DNA from: Nomia melanderi
Taxonomy: Eukaryota; Arthropoda; Insecta; Hymenoptera; Halictidae
Assembly (NCBI RefSeq): GCF_051020985.1
Contig: NW_027475134.1
Location: 1,860,001-1,924,000 of the forward strand
Length of the DNA: 64,000 nucleotides
Reading direction: 5' to 3'
Part shown: positions 51,191-62,534 of the stretch, in pieces
Layout of the letters: each line of letters opens with the position of its first letter
Position numbering within the stretch: the first letter of the stretch is position 1
Translations under genes and position numbers: made by a program
Notes under the pieces: generated by a model
The model's database searches: none
Told to the model about the DNA's origin: nothing
The model's input: only the letters and a program-made list of their open reading frames with translations

Positions 51191-52358
51191 CCACCGTCTC
51201 ATGGGGCCGGACATTCAGGGTCAGGGGAAAATCTAATATATATCAGGTGATATCTCGGGTGCTATTAGAGATACCGCAATAAACCAAAGTGAATTATCTG
51301 CAGGAGGCCCTGGCGCATGAATCTGTGCAGCGGGAACGACCTCGGATCACCAGGGTCCGAGAAAACCACCGTCCTATGGGGCCGGACACTCAGGGTCGGG
51401 GAAAAATCCAATATATATCTGGCGATATCTCGGGTGCTGTTACAGATAGCGCAATAAATCAAAGTGCATGGTCTGTAGGATACCCTGGCGCATGAATCTG
51501 GCCAGCGGGAACGACCTCGGACGACCAGGGGCCGAGAAAACCACAGCCTCATGGGTCCGGACACTCAGGGTCAGGGAATAATCCAATATATATCTGGTGA
51601 TATCTCGGGTGCTATTAGAGATAGCGCAATAAACCAAAGTGAATTATCTGCAGGAGGCCCTGGCGCATGAATCTGTGTAGCGGGAACGACCTCGGATCAC
51701 CAGGGTCCGAGAAAACCACCGTCTTATGGGGCCGGACACTCAGGGTCGGGGAAAAATCCAATATATATCCGGTGATATCTCGGGTGCTATTAGAGATAGA
51801 GCAATAAATCAAAGTGCATTGCCTGTAGGAGGCACTGGCGAATGAATCTGTGCAGCAGGAACGACCTCGGACCACCAGTGGCCGAGAAAATTACAGATAT
51901 TCGGAATCCGTCACCCAAGGTCATGTAAAAATCCAGCATATATCTGGTGATATCTCGGGTGCTATTAGAGATAGCGCGATAAATCAAAGTGAATTATCTG
52001 CAGGAGGCCCTGGCGCATGAATGTGTGCAGTGGGAACGACCTCGGACCACCAGGGGCCGAGAAAACCGCAGTCTCATGGGGCCGGACCCTCAGGGTCAGG
52101 GAAAAATCCAATATATATCTGGTGATATCTCGGGCGCTATTAGAGATAGCGCAATAAACCAAAGTGGATTATCTGCAGGAGGCCCTGGCGCATGAATCTG
52201 TGCAGCGGGAACGACCTCCGACCACCAGGGGCCGAGTAAACCACCGTCTCATAGGGCCGGACACTCAGGGTCAGGGAAAAATCCAATATATATCTGGTGA
52301 TATCTCGGGTGCTATTGCAGATAGGGCAACAAATCAAAGTGCATTGTCTGTAGGAGGC
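51152..52358. repeat. 1207-bp repeat, copy 2
   Basis: This is the second copy of 48352-49558. Copy 1 then continues GGCACTGGCG and this copy GGCCCTGGCG. Confidence 0.85.
51890..51938. repeat. Divergent cassette 16
   Basis: This is a copy of cassette 14 at +2800 bp. Confidence 0.85.
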
Positions 52359-52667
52359 CCTGGCGCATGACTCTGGGCAGCGGGACCGACCTCAGACCAC
52401 CAGCGGCCGAGAAAACAACCGTCTCATGGGCCGGACACTCAGGGTCGGGGAAAAATCCAATATATATCTGGTGATATCTCGGGTGCTGTTAGAGATAGCG
52501 CAATAAATCAAAATGCATTGTCTGTAGGAGGCCCTGTCGCATGAATCTGGCCAGCGGGAACTACCTCGGACCACCAGCGGCCAAGAAAACCACCGTCTCA
52601 TGGGGCCGGACACTCAGGCTCGGGGAAAAATCCAATATATATCTGGTGATATCTCGGGTGCTATTAG

Positions 52668-54313
52668 AGATAGCGCAATAAATCAAAGTGCATTGTCTGT
52701 AGGAGGCACTGGCGAATGAATCTGGGCAGCGGGAACGACCTCGGACCACCAGGGGCCGAGAAGATCACCGTCTCATGGGGCCGGCCACTTAGGGTCAGGG
52801 GAAAATCCAATATTTATCTGGTGATATCTCGGGTGCTAGTAGAGATAGCGCAATAAGCCAAAGGGAATTATCTGCAGGAGGCCCTGGCGCATGCATCTGT
52901 GCAGCGGGAACGACCTAGGACCACCAGGGGCCGAGAAAACCACCGTCTCATGGGGCCGGACACTCAGGGTCAGGGAAAAATCCAATATATATCTGGTGAT
53001 ATCTCGGGTGCTATTACAGATAGCGCAATAAATCAAAGTGCGTTGTCTGTAGGAGGCTCTGGCGCATGAATCTGTGCAGCGGGAACGACCTCGGACCACT
53101 AGGGGCCGAGAAAACCACAGTCTCATGGTGCCGGACACTCAGGGTCAGGGGAAAATCCAATATATATCTGGTGATATCTCGGGTGCTATTATTGATAGCT
53201 CAATTATCCAAGTGAGTTATCTGCAGGAGTCCCTGGCGCCTGAATCTGGGAAGCGGGAGCGTCCTCGGACCACCAGGGGCCGAGAAAACCACCGTCTCAT
53301 GGGGCCGGACACCCAGAGTCAGGGGAAAATCCAATATATATCTGGTGATATCTCGGGTGCTATTAGAGATAGCGCAATAAACCAAAGTGAATTATCTGCA
53401 GGAGGCCCTAGCGCATGAATCTGTGCAGCGGGAACGACCTCGGTCCACCAGGGGCCGAGAAAACCACCGTCTCATGGGGCTGGACACTCAGGGTGAGGGA
53501 AATATCCAATATATATCTGGTGATATCTCGGGTGCTGTTACAGATAGCGCAATAAATCAAAGTGCATTGTCTGTAGGAGGCCGTGGCGCATGAATCTGGG
53601 CAGCGGGAACGGCCTCGGACCACCAGGGGCCGAGAAAACCACCGTCTCATGGGTCCGGACACTCAGGGTCAGGGGAAAATCCAATATATATCTGGTGATA
53701 TCTCGGGTGCTATTACAAATAGCGCAATAAATCAAAGTGCATTGTCTGTAGGAGGCCCAGGCGAATGAATCTGTGCAGCGGGAACGACCTCGGACCACCA
53801 GAGGCCGAGAAAACCACAGTCTCATGGGGCCGGACACTCAGGGTCAGGGGAAAATTCAATATATATCTGGTGATAGCTCGGGGGCTATTAGAGATAGCGC
53901 AATAAACCAAAGTGCACTGTCTGTAGGAGACCCTGGCGCATGAATCTGGGCAGCGGGAACGGCCTCGGACCACCAGGGGCCGAGAAAACCACCGTCTCAT
54001 GGGTCCGGACACTCTGGGTCAGGGGAAAATCCAATATATATCTGGTGATATCTCGGGTGCTATTACAAATAGCGCAATAAATCAAAGTGCATTGTCTGTA
54101 GGAGGCCCAGGCGAATGAATCTGTGCAGCGGGAACGACCTCGGACCACCAGAGGCCGAGAAAACCACCGTCTCATGGGTCCGGACACTCAGGGTCAGGGG
54201 AAAATCCAATATATATCTGGTGATATCTCGGGTGCTATTAGAGATAGCGCAATAAACCAAAGTGAATTATCTGCAGGAGGCCCTGGTGCATGCATCTGTG
54301 CAGCGGGAACGAC
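52668..54313. repeat. 15-monomer HOR (2624 bp), matched part of copy 1
   Basis: This matches 55292-56937 at +2624 bp (15 x 175 minus 1) with about four substitutions. It contains the unusual ATTATTGATAGCTC monomer and the GTGAGGGAAATATCC/GGCCGTGGCGCATG pair also seen in domain A. Confidence 0.9.
53188..53270. repeat. Atypical monomer with ATTATTGATAGCTC, copy 1
   Basis: The tail reads ATTATTGATAGCTCAATTATC, followed by CAAGTGAGTTATC (one base short), CAGGAGTCCC, GGCGCCTGAATCTGGG and AAGCGGGAGCGTCC. Dyad 3 is weakened. Its AAGCGGGAGCG part resembles the CTCCTATTACCG subtype of domain C. Confidence 0.8.
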
Positions 54314-55291
54314 CTCGGACCACCAGGGGCCGAGATAACCACCGTCTCATGGGTCCGGACACTCAGGGTCAGGAGAAAATCCAATATATATCTGGTGATA
54401 TCTCGGGTGCTATTACAGATAGCGCAATAAATCAAAGTGCATTGTCTGTAGGAGGCCCTGCCGCATAAATCTGTGCAGCGGGAACGACCTCGGACCACCA
54501 GAGGCCGGGAAAACCACAGTCTCATGGGGCCGGACACTCAGGGTCAGGGGAAAATTCAATATATATCTGGTGGTATCTCGGGTGCTATTAGAGATAGCAC
54601 AATAAATCAAAGTGCATTGTCCGTAGGGGGCACTGTCGAATGAATCTGTGCCGCAGGAACGACCTCGGACCACCAGTGGCCGAGAAAATTACAGATATTC
54701 GGAATCCGTCACCCAAGGTCATGTAAAAATCCAGCATATATCTGGTGATATCTCGGGTGCTATTACAGACAGCGCAATAAACCAAAGTGCATTGTCTGTA
54801 GGAGGCCCTGGCGCATGAATCTGGGCAGCGGGAACGACGTCGGACCACCAGGGGACGAGAAAATCACCGTCTCATGGTGCCGGACACTCAGGGTCAGGGA
54901 AAAATCCAGCATATATCTGGTGATATCTCGGGTGCTATTACAGATAGCGCAATAAACCAAAGTGCACTGTCTGTAGGAGGCCCTGGCGCATGAATCTGGG
55001 CAGCGGGAACGACGTCGGACCACCAGGGGCCGAGAAAACCACCGTCTCATGGGTCCGGACACTCAGGGTCAGGGGAAAATCCAATATATATCTGGTTATA
55101 TCTCTGGTGCTATTGCAGATAGCGCAATGAACCAAAGTGCATTGTCTGTAGGAGGCCCTTGCGAATGAATCTGTGCCGCAGGAACGACCTCGGACCACCA
55201 GTGGCCGAGAAAACCACCGTCTCATGGGTCCGGACACTCAGGGTCAGGGGAAAACCCAATATATATCTGGCGATATCTCGGGTTCTATTAC
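54314..55291. repeat. Remaining part of 15-mer copy 1
   Basis: This is the rest of the first 2624-bp unit, with one cassette monomer (54688-54736) and units ending AATCCAGCATATATC on an otherwise ordinary background. Bases 54314-54838 have no counterpart in copy 2. Confidence 0.8.
54688..54736. repeat. Divergent cassette 17
   Basis: This lies in the part of the 15-mer that copy 2 has deleted, so copy 2 lacks it. Confidence 0.85.
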
Positions 55292-57405
55292 AGATAGCGC
55301 AATAAATCAAAGTGCATTGTCTGTAGGAGGCACTGGCGAATGAATCTGGGCAGCGGGAACGACCTCGGACCACCAGGGGCCGAGAAGATCACCGTCTCAT
55401 GGGGCCGGCCACTCAGGGTCAGGGGAAAATCCAATATTTATCTGGTGATATCTCGGGTGCTAGTAGAGATAGCGCAATAAGCCAAAGGGAATTATCTGCA
55501 GGAGGCCCTGGCGCATGCATCTGTGCAGCGGGAACGACCTAGGACCACCAGGGGCCGAGAAAACCACCGTCTCATGGGGCCGGACACTCAGGGTCAGGGA
55601 AAAATCCAATATATATCTGGTGATATCTCGGGTGCTATTACAGATAGCGCAATAAATCAAAGTGCGTTGTCTGTAGGAGGCTCTGGCGCATGAATCTGTG
55701 CAGCGGGAACGACCTCGGACCACTAGGGGCCGAGAAAACCACAGTCTCATGGGGCCGGACACTCAGGGTCAGGGGAAAATCCAATATATATCTGGTGATA
55801 TCTCGGGTGCTATTATTGATAGCTCAATTATCCAAGTGAGTTATCTGCAGGAGTCCCTGGCGCCTGAATCTGGGAAGCGGGAGCGTCCTCGGACCACCAG
55901 GGGCCGAGAAAACCACCGTCTCATGGGGCCGGACACCCAGAGTCAGGGGAAAATCCAATATATATCTGGTGATATCTCGGGTGCTATTAGAGATAGCGCA
56001 ATAAACCAAAGTGAATTATCTGCAGGAGGCCCTAGCGCATGAATCTGTGCAGCGGGAACGACCTCGGTCCACCAGGGGCCGAGAAAACCACCGTCTCATG
56101 GGGCTGGACACTCAGGGTGAGGGAAATATCCAATATATATCTGGTGATATCTCGGGTGCTGTTACAGATAGCGCAATAAATCAAAGTGCATTGTCTGTAG
56201 GAGGCCGTGGCGCATGAATCTGGGCAGCGGGAACGGCCTCGGACCACCAGGGGCCGAGAAAACCACCGTCTCATGGGTCCGGACACTCAGGGTCAGGGGA
56301 AAATCCAATATATATCTGGTGATATCTCGGGTGCTATTACAAATAGCGCAATAAATCAAAGTGCATTGTCTGTAGGAGGCCCAGGCGAATGAATCTGTGC
56401 AGCGGGAACGACCTCGGACCACCAGAGGCCGAGAAAACCACAGTCTCATGGGGCCGGACACTCAGGGTCAGGGGAAAATTCAATATATATCTGGTGATAG
56501 CTCGGGGGCTATTAGAGATAGCGCAATAAACCAAAGTGCACTGTCTGTAGGAGACCCTGGCGCATGAATCTGGGCAGCGGGAACGGCCTCGGACCACCAG
56601 GGGCCGAGAAAACCACCGTCTCATGGGTCCGGACACTCTGGGTCAGGGGAAAATCCAATATATATCTGGTGATATCTCGGGTGCTATTACAAATAGCGCA
56701 ATAAATCAAAGTGCATTGTCTGCAGGAGGCCCAGGCGAATGAATCTGTGCAGCGGGAACGACCTCGGACCACCAGAGGCCGAGAAAACCACCGTCTCATG
56801 GGTCCGGACACTCAGGGTCAGGGGAAAATCCAATATATATCTGGTGATATCTCGGGTGCTATTAGAGATAGCGCAATAAACCAAAGTGAATTATCTGCAG
56901 GAGGCCCTGGTGCATGCATCTGTGCAGCGGGAACGACGTCGGACCACCAGGGGACGAGAAAATCACCGTCTCATGGTGCCGGACACTCAGGGTCAGGGAA
57001 AAATCCAGCATATATCTGGTGATATCTCGGGTGCTATTACAGATAGCGCAATAAACCAAAGTGCACTGTCTGTAGGAGGCCCTGGCGCATGAATCTGGGC
57101 AGCGGGAACGACGTCGGACCACCAGGGGACGAGAAAACCACCGTCTCATGGGTCCGGACACTCAGGGTCAGGGGAAAATCCAATATATATCTGGTTATAT
57201 CTCTGGTGCTATTGCAGATAGCGCAATGAACCAAAGTGCATTGTCTGTAGGAGGCCCTTGCGAATGAATCTGTGCCGCAGGAACGACCTCGGACCACCAG
57301 TGGCCGAGAAAACCACCGTCTCATGGGTCCGGACACTCAGGGTCAGGGAAAAACCCAATATATATCTGGCGATATCTCGGGTTCTATTACAGATAGCGCA
57401 ATAAA
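55292..57405. repeat. 15-monomer HOR, copy 2, with a 525-bp deletion
   Basis: Bases 55292-56937 follow copy 1 at offset 2624. Bases 56938-57405 follow 54839-55306 at offset 2099. The offset drops by 525 bp, exactly three monomers. The join lies within 56924-56937, inside the shared GCAGCGGGAACGAC tract of the two parent monomers. Confidence 0.85.
55812..55894. repeat. Atypical monomer with ATTATTGATAGCTC, copy 2
   Basis: This is the copy of 53188-53270 within the 15-mer HOR, with the same one-base deletion. Confidence 0.8.
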
Positions 57406-58009
57406 CCAAAGTGCATTGTCTGTAGGAGGCCCTGGCGCATGAATCTGGGCAGCGGGAACAACCTAGGACCACCAGGGGCCGAGAAAACCACCGACTCACG
57501 GGGCCGGACACTCAGGGTCAGGGGAAAATCCAATATATATCTGGTGATATCTCGGGTGCTATTAGAGATAGCGCAATAAACCAAAGTGAATTATCTGCAG
57601 GAGGCCCTGGCGCATGCATCTGTGCAGCGGGAACGCCCTCGGACCACCAGGGGCCAAGAAAACCACCGTCTCATGGGTCCGGATACTCTGGGTCAGGGGA
57701 AAATCCAATATATATCTGGTGATATCTCGGGTGCTATTACGGATAGCCCAATAAATCAAAGTGCATTGTCTGTAGGAGGCCCTGCCGCATAAATCTGTGC
57801 AGCGGGAACGACCTCGGACCACCAGAGGCCGGGAAAACCACAGTCTCATGGGGCCGGACACTCAGGGTCAGGGGAAATTCAATATATATCTGGTGGTATC
57901 TCGGGTGCTATTAGAGATAGCGCAATAAATCAAAGTGCATTGTCCGTAGGAGGCACTGTCGAATGAATCTGTGCCGCAGGAACGACCTCGGACCACCAGT
58001 GGCCGAGAA

Positions 58010-58058
58010 AATTACAGATATTCGGAATCCGTCACCCAAGGTCATGTAAAAATCCAGC
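58010..58058. repeat. Divergent cassette 18
   Basis: This corresponds to cassette 17 at about +3322 bp (19 monomers minus a few bases). It is the last full cassette in the window. Confidence 0.85.
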
Positions 58059-59764
58059 ATACATCTGGTGATATCTCGGGTGCTATTACAGATAGCGCAA
58101 TAAACCAAAGTGCATTGTCTGTAGGAGGCCCTGGCGCATGAATCTGGGCAGCGGGAACGACGTCGGACCACCAGGGGACGAGAAAATCACCGTCTCATGG
58201 AGCCGGACACTCAGGGTCAGGGAAAAATCCAGCATATATCTGGTGATATCTCGGGTGCTATTACAGATAGCGCAATAAACCAAAGTGCATTGTCTGTAGG
58301 AGGCCCTTGCGAATGAATCTGTGCCGCAGGAACGACCTCGGACCACCAGTGGCCGAGAAAACCACCGTCTCATGGGTCCGGACACTCAGGGTCAGGGGAA
58401 AACCCAATATATATCTGGCGATATCTCGGGTTCTATTACAGATAGCGCAATAAACCAAAGTGCATTGTCTGTAGGAGGCCCTGGCGCATGAATCTGGGCA
58501 GCGGGAACGACCTCGGACCACCAGGGGCCGAGAAAACCACCGTCTCATGGGTCCGGATACTCTTGGTCAGGGGAAAATCCAATATATATCTGGTGATATC
58601 TCGGGAGCTATTACAGATAGCGCAATAAATCAAAGTGCATTGTCTGTAGGAGGCCCAGGCGAATGAATCTGTGCAGCGGGAACGACCTCGGACCACCAGA
58701 GGCCGAGAAAACCAGCGTCTCATGGGTCCGGACACTCAGGGTCAGGGGAAAATCCAATATATATCTGGTTATATCTCTGGTGCTATTACAGATAGCGCAA
58801 AAAACCAATGTGCATTGTCTGTAGGAGGCCCCAGCGCATGAATCTGGGCAGCGGGAACGACCTCGGACCACCAGGGGCCGAGAAAATCACCGTCTCATGG
58901 AGCCGGACACTCAGGGTCAGGGAGAAATCCAATATATATCTGGTGATATCTCGGGTGCTATTACAGATAGCGCAATAAATCAAAGTGCATTGACTGTAGG
59001 AGGCCCAGGCGAATGAATCTGTGTAGCGGGAACGACCTCGGACCACCAGGGGCCGAGAAAACCACCGTCTCATGGCGCCGGACACTCAGGGTCAGGGAAA
59101 AATCCAATATATATCTGGTGATATCTCGGGTGCTATTAGAGATAGCGCAATAAATCAAAGTGCATTGTCTGTAGGAGGCCCAGGCGCATGAATCTGGCCA
59201 GCGGGAACGACCTCGAACCACCAGGGGCCGAGAAAACCACAGTCTCATGGCGCCGGACAGTCAGGGTCAGGGAAAAATCCAATATATATGTGGTGGTATC
59301 TCGGGCGCTATTACAGATAGCGCAATAAATCAAAGTGCATTCTCTGTAGGAGGCCCTGGCGCATGAATCTGGCCCGCGGGAACGACCTCGGACCACCAGG
59401 GGCCGAGAAAACCACCGTCTCATGGGGCCGGACACTCAGGGTCAGGGGAAAATCCAATATATATCTGGTGATATCTCGGGTGCTATTAGAGATAGCGCAA
59501 TAAACCAAAGTGAATTATCTGAAGGAGGCCCTGGCGCATGCATCTGTGCAGCGGGAACGACCTCGGACCACAAGGGGCCGAGAAAACCACCGTCTCATGG
59601 GGCCGGACACTCAGGGACAGGGGAAAATCCAATATATATCTGGTGATATCTTGGGTGCTATTACAGGTAGCGCAATAAATCAAAGTGCATTGTCTGTAGG
59701 AGGCCCTGGCGCATGAAACTGGGCAGCGGGAACGTCCTCGGACCACCAGGGGCCGAGAAAACCA

Positions 59765-59815
59765 CCGACACATGGCGCCGGACACCCAAGGTCATGTAAA
59801 TACCCAGGATGTATC
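59765..59815. repeat. Half-cassette chimeric monomer
   Basis: The left half is ordinary (CCGACACATGGCGCCGGA). The right half is cassette-like (CACCCAAGGTCATGTAAA), followed by an unusual TACCCAGGATGTATCTGATG. It looks like a recombinant between the two monomer classes or a decayed cassette. Confidence 0.75.
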
Positions 59816-59954
59816 TGATGATATCTCCGGTGCTATTAGAGATAGCCCAATAAATCAAAGTGCATTGTCTGTAGGAGGCCCTGTCGCATGAATCTGAGCA
59901 ACGGGAAGGACCTCGGACCACCAGGGGCCGAGAAAACCACCGTCACATGGGGCT

Positions 59955-60435
59955 GGACACTCAGGGTCAGGGAAAAATCCAATATATATCTGGTGATATC
60001 TTGGGTGCTATTACAGATAGCGCAATAAACCAAAGTGAATTATCTGCAGGAGGCCCTGGCGCATGCATCTGTGCAGCGGGAACGACCTCCGACCACCAGG
60101 GGCCGAGACAACCACCGTCTCATGGGGCCGGACACTCAGGGTCAGGGAAAATTCAATATATATCTGGTGATATCTCGGGTGCTATTACAGATAGCCCAAT
60201 AAATCAATGTGCATTTTCTGTAGGAGGCCCTGGCGCATGAATTTGTGCAGCGGGAACGACCTCGGACCACCAGGGGCCGAGAAAACCACAGTCTCATGGT
60301 GCCGGACACTCAGGGTCTGGGGAAAATTCAATATATATCTGGTGACATCTCGGGTGCTATTAGAGATAGCGCAATAAACCAGAGTGCATTATCTGCAGGA
60401 GGCTCTGGCGCATGAATCTGTGCAGCGGGAACGAC
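59955..60435. repeat. ~480-bp repeat, copy 1 (12-monomer offset)
   Basis: This recurs at +2099 bp as 62054-62534. Markers are ACCTCCGACCACC, GAGACAACCACCG, GGGAAAATTCAATAT (one base short), GATAGCCCAATAAATCA and GGTGACATCTCGGG. Confidence 0.75.
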
Positions 60436-62053
60436 CTCGGACCACCAGGGGCCGAGAAAACCACCGTCTCATGGGGCCGGACACTCAGGGTCAGGGAAAA
60501 ATCCAATATATATCTGGTGATATCTCGGGTGCTATTACAGATAGCCCAATAAATCAATGTGCATTATCTGCAGGAGGCCCTGGCGCATGAATCTGTGCAG
60601 CGGGAAGGACCTCGGATCACCAGGGGCCGAGAAAACCACCGTCCCATGGGGCCGGACAGTCAGGGTCAGGGAAAAATCCAATATATATGTGGTGGTATCT
60701 CGGGCGCTATTACAGATAGCGCAATAAATCAAAGTGCATTCTCTGTAGGAGGCCCTGGCGCATGAATCTGGCCCGCGGGAACGACCTCGGACCACCAGGG
60801 GCCGAGAAAACCACCGTCTCATGGGGCCGGACACTCAGGGTCAGGGGAAAATCCAATATATATCTGGTGGTATCTCGGGCGCTATTACAGATAGCGCAAT
60901 AAATCAAAGTGCATTCTCTGTAGGAGGCCCTGGCGCATGAATCTGGCCAGCGGGAACGACCTCGGACCACCAGGGGCCGAGAAAACCACCGTCTCATGGG
61001 GCCGGACACTCAGGGTCAGGGGAAAATCCAATATATATCTGGTGATATCTCGGGTGCTATTAGAGATAGCGCAATAAACCAATGTGAATTATCTGAAGGA
61101 GGCCCTGGCGCATGCATCTGTGCAGCGGGAACGACCTCGGACCACAAGGGGCCGAGAAAACCACCGTCTCATGGGGCCGGACACTCAGGGACAGGGAAAA
61201 ATCCAATATATATCTGGTGATATCTTGGGTGCTATTACAGGTAGCGCAATAAATCAAAGTGCATTGTCTGTAGGAGGCCCTGGCGCATGAAACTGGGCAG
61301 CGGGAACGTCCTCGGACCACCAGGGGCCGAGAAAACCACCGTCTCATGGGGCCGGACACTCAGGGTCAGGGGAAAATCCAATATATATCTGGTGATATCT
61401 CGGGTGCTATTACAGATAGCGCAATAAACCAAAGTGAATTATCTGAAGGAGGCCCTGGCGCATGCATCTGTGCAGCGGGAACGACCTCGGACCACCAGGG
61501 GCCGAGAAAACAACAGTCTCATGGGGCCGGACAGTCAGGGTCAGGGAAAAATCCAATATATATGTGGTGATATCTCGGGTGCTATTACAGATAGCGCAAT
61601 AAATCAATGTGAATTATCTGCAGGAGGACCTGGCGAATGAATCTGTGCTGCGGGAACGACCTCGTACCACCAGGGGCCGAGAAAACCACCGTCTCATGGG
61701 GCCGGACAGTCAGGGTCAGGGGAAAATCCTATATATATCTGGCGCTATCTCGGGTGCTATTAGAGATAGCGCAATAAATCAAAGTGCATTGTCTGTAGGA
61801 GGCCCTGGCGCATCAATCTGGGCAGCGGGAACGACCTCGGACCACCAGGGACCGAGAAAACCACCGTCTCATGGGGCCGGACACTCAGGGTCAGGGGAAA
61901 ATCCAATATATATCTGGTGATATCTCGGGTGCTATTACAGATAGCGCAATAAACCAAAGTGAATTATCTGAAGGAGGCCCTGGCGCATGCATCTGTGCAG
62001 CGGGAACGACCTCGGACCACCAGGGGCCGAGAAAACAACAGTCTCATGGGGCC

Positions 62054-62534
62054 GGACACTCAGGGTCAGGGAAAAATCCAATATATATCTGGTGATATCT
62101 TGGGTGCTATTACAGATAGCGCAATAAACCAAAGTGAATTATCTGCAGGAGGCCCTGGCGCATGCATCTGTGCAGCGGGAACGACCTCCGACCACCAGGG
62201 GCCGAGACAACCACCGTCTCATGGGGCCGGACACTCAGGGTCAGGGAAAATTCAATATATATCTGGTGATATCTCGGGTGCTATTACAGATAGCCCAATA
62301 AATCACTGTGCATTTGCTGTAGGAGGCCCTGGCGCATGAATTTGTGCAGCGGGAACGACCTCGGACCACCAGGGGCCGAGAAAACCACAGTCTCATGGTG
62401 CCGGACACTCAGGGTCTGGGGAAAATTCAATATATATCTGGTGACATCTCGGGTGCTATTAGAGATAGCGCAATAAACCAGAGTGCATTATCTGCAGGAG
62501 GCTCTGGCGCATGAATCTGTGCAGCGGGAACGAC
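62054..62534. repeat. ~480-bp repeat, copy 2
   Basis: This is the second copy of 59955-60435 with a few substitutions (CATTTGCTG for CATTTTCTG). It ends where copy 1 has ACCTCGG and this copy has ACCACGG. Confidence 0.75.

Larger units (their letters stand above)
43001..52400. repeat. Domain D: monomers with GGCCCAGGCGAATG and GGGTCGGGG variants
   Basis: Characteristic variants are GGCCCAGGCGAATGAATCTG, CAGGGTCCGAGAAAACC, GTCTTATGGGGCCG and GGGTCGGGGAAAAA. Seven monomers carry the divergent cassette. Two long repeats overlap here: offset 3150 bp (18 monomers) and offset 2800 bp (16 monomers). Confidence 0.75.
52401..59000. repeat. Domain E: 15-monomer HOR with CATGGGTCCGGAC units
   Basis: Many units read CATGGGTCCGGACACTC, where GTCCGGAC is a perfect 8-bp palindrome. 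A 2624-bp HOR (15 monomers, minus one base) runs from 52668 and recurs from 55292. Its second copy has lost three monomers. Two cassette monomers are present (54688 and 58010). Confidence 0.75.

Noticed and set aside
61959..62339. 126-codon plus-strand frame
   Set aside because: It is lengthened by a one-base deletion (near 62248) in the satellite, and the similar frame at 59947-60240 by an equivalent deletion near 60147. The predicted peptide is repetitive satellite translation.
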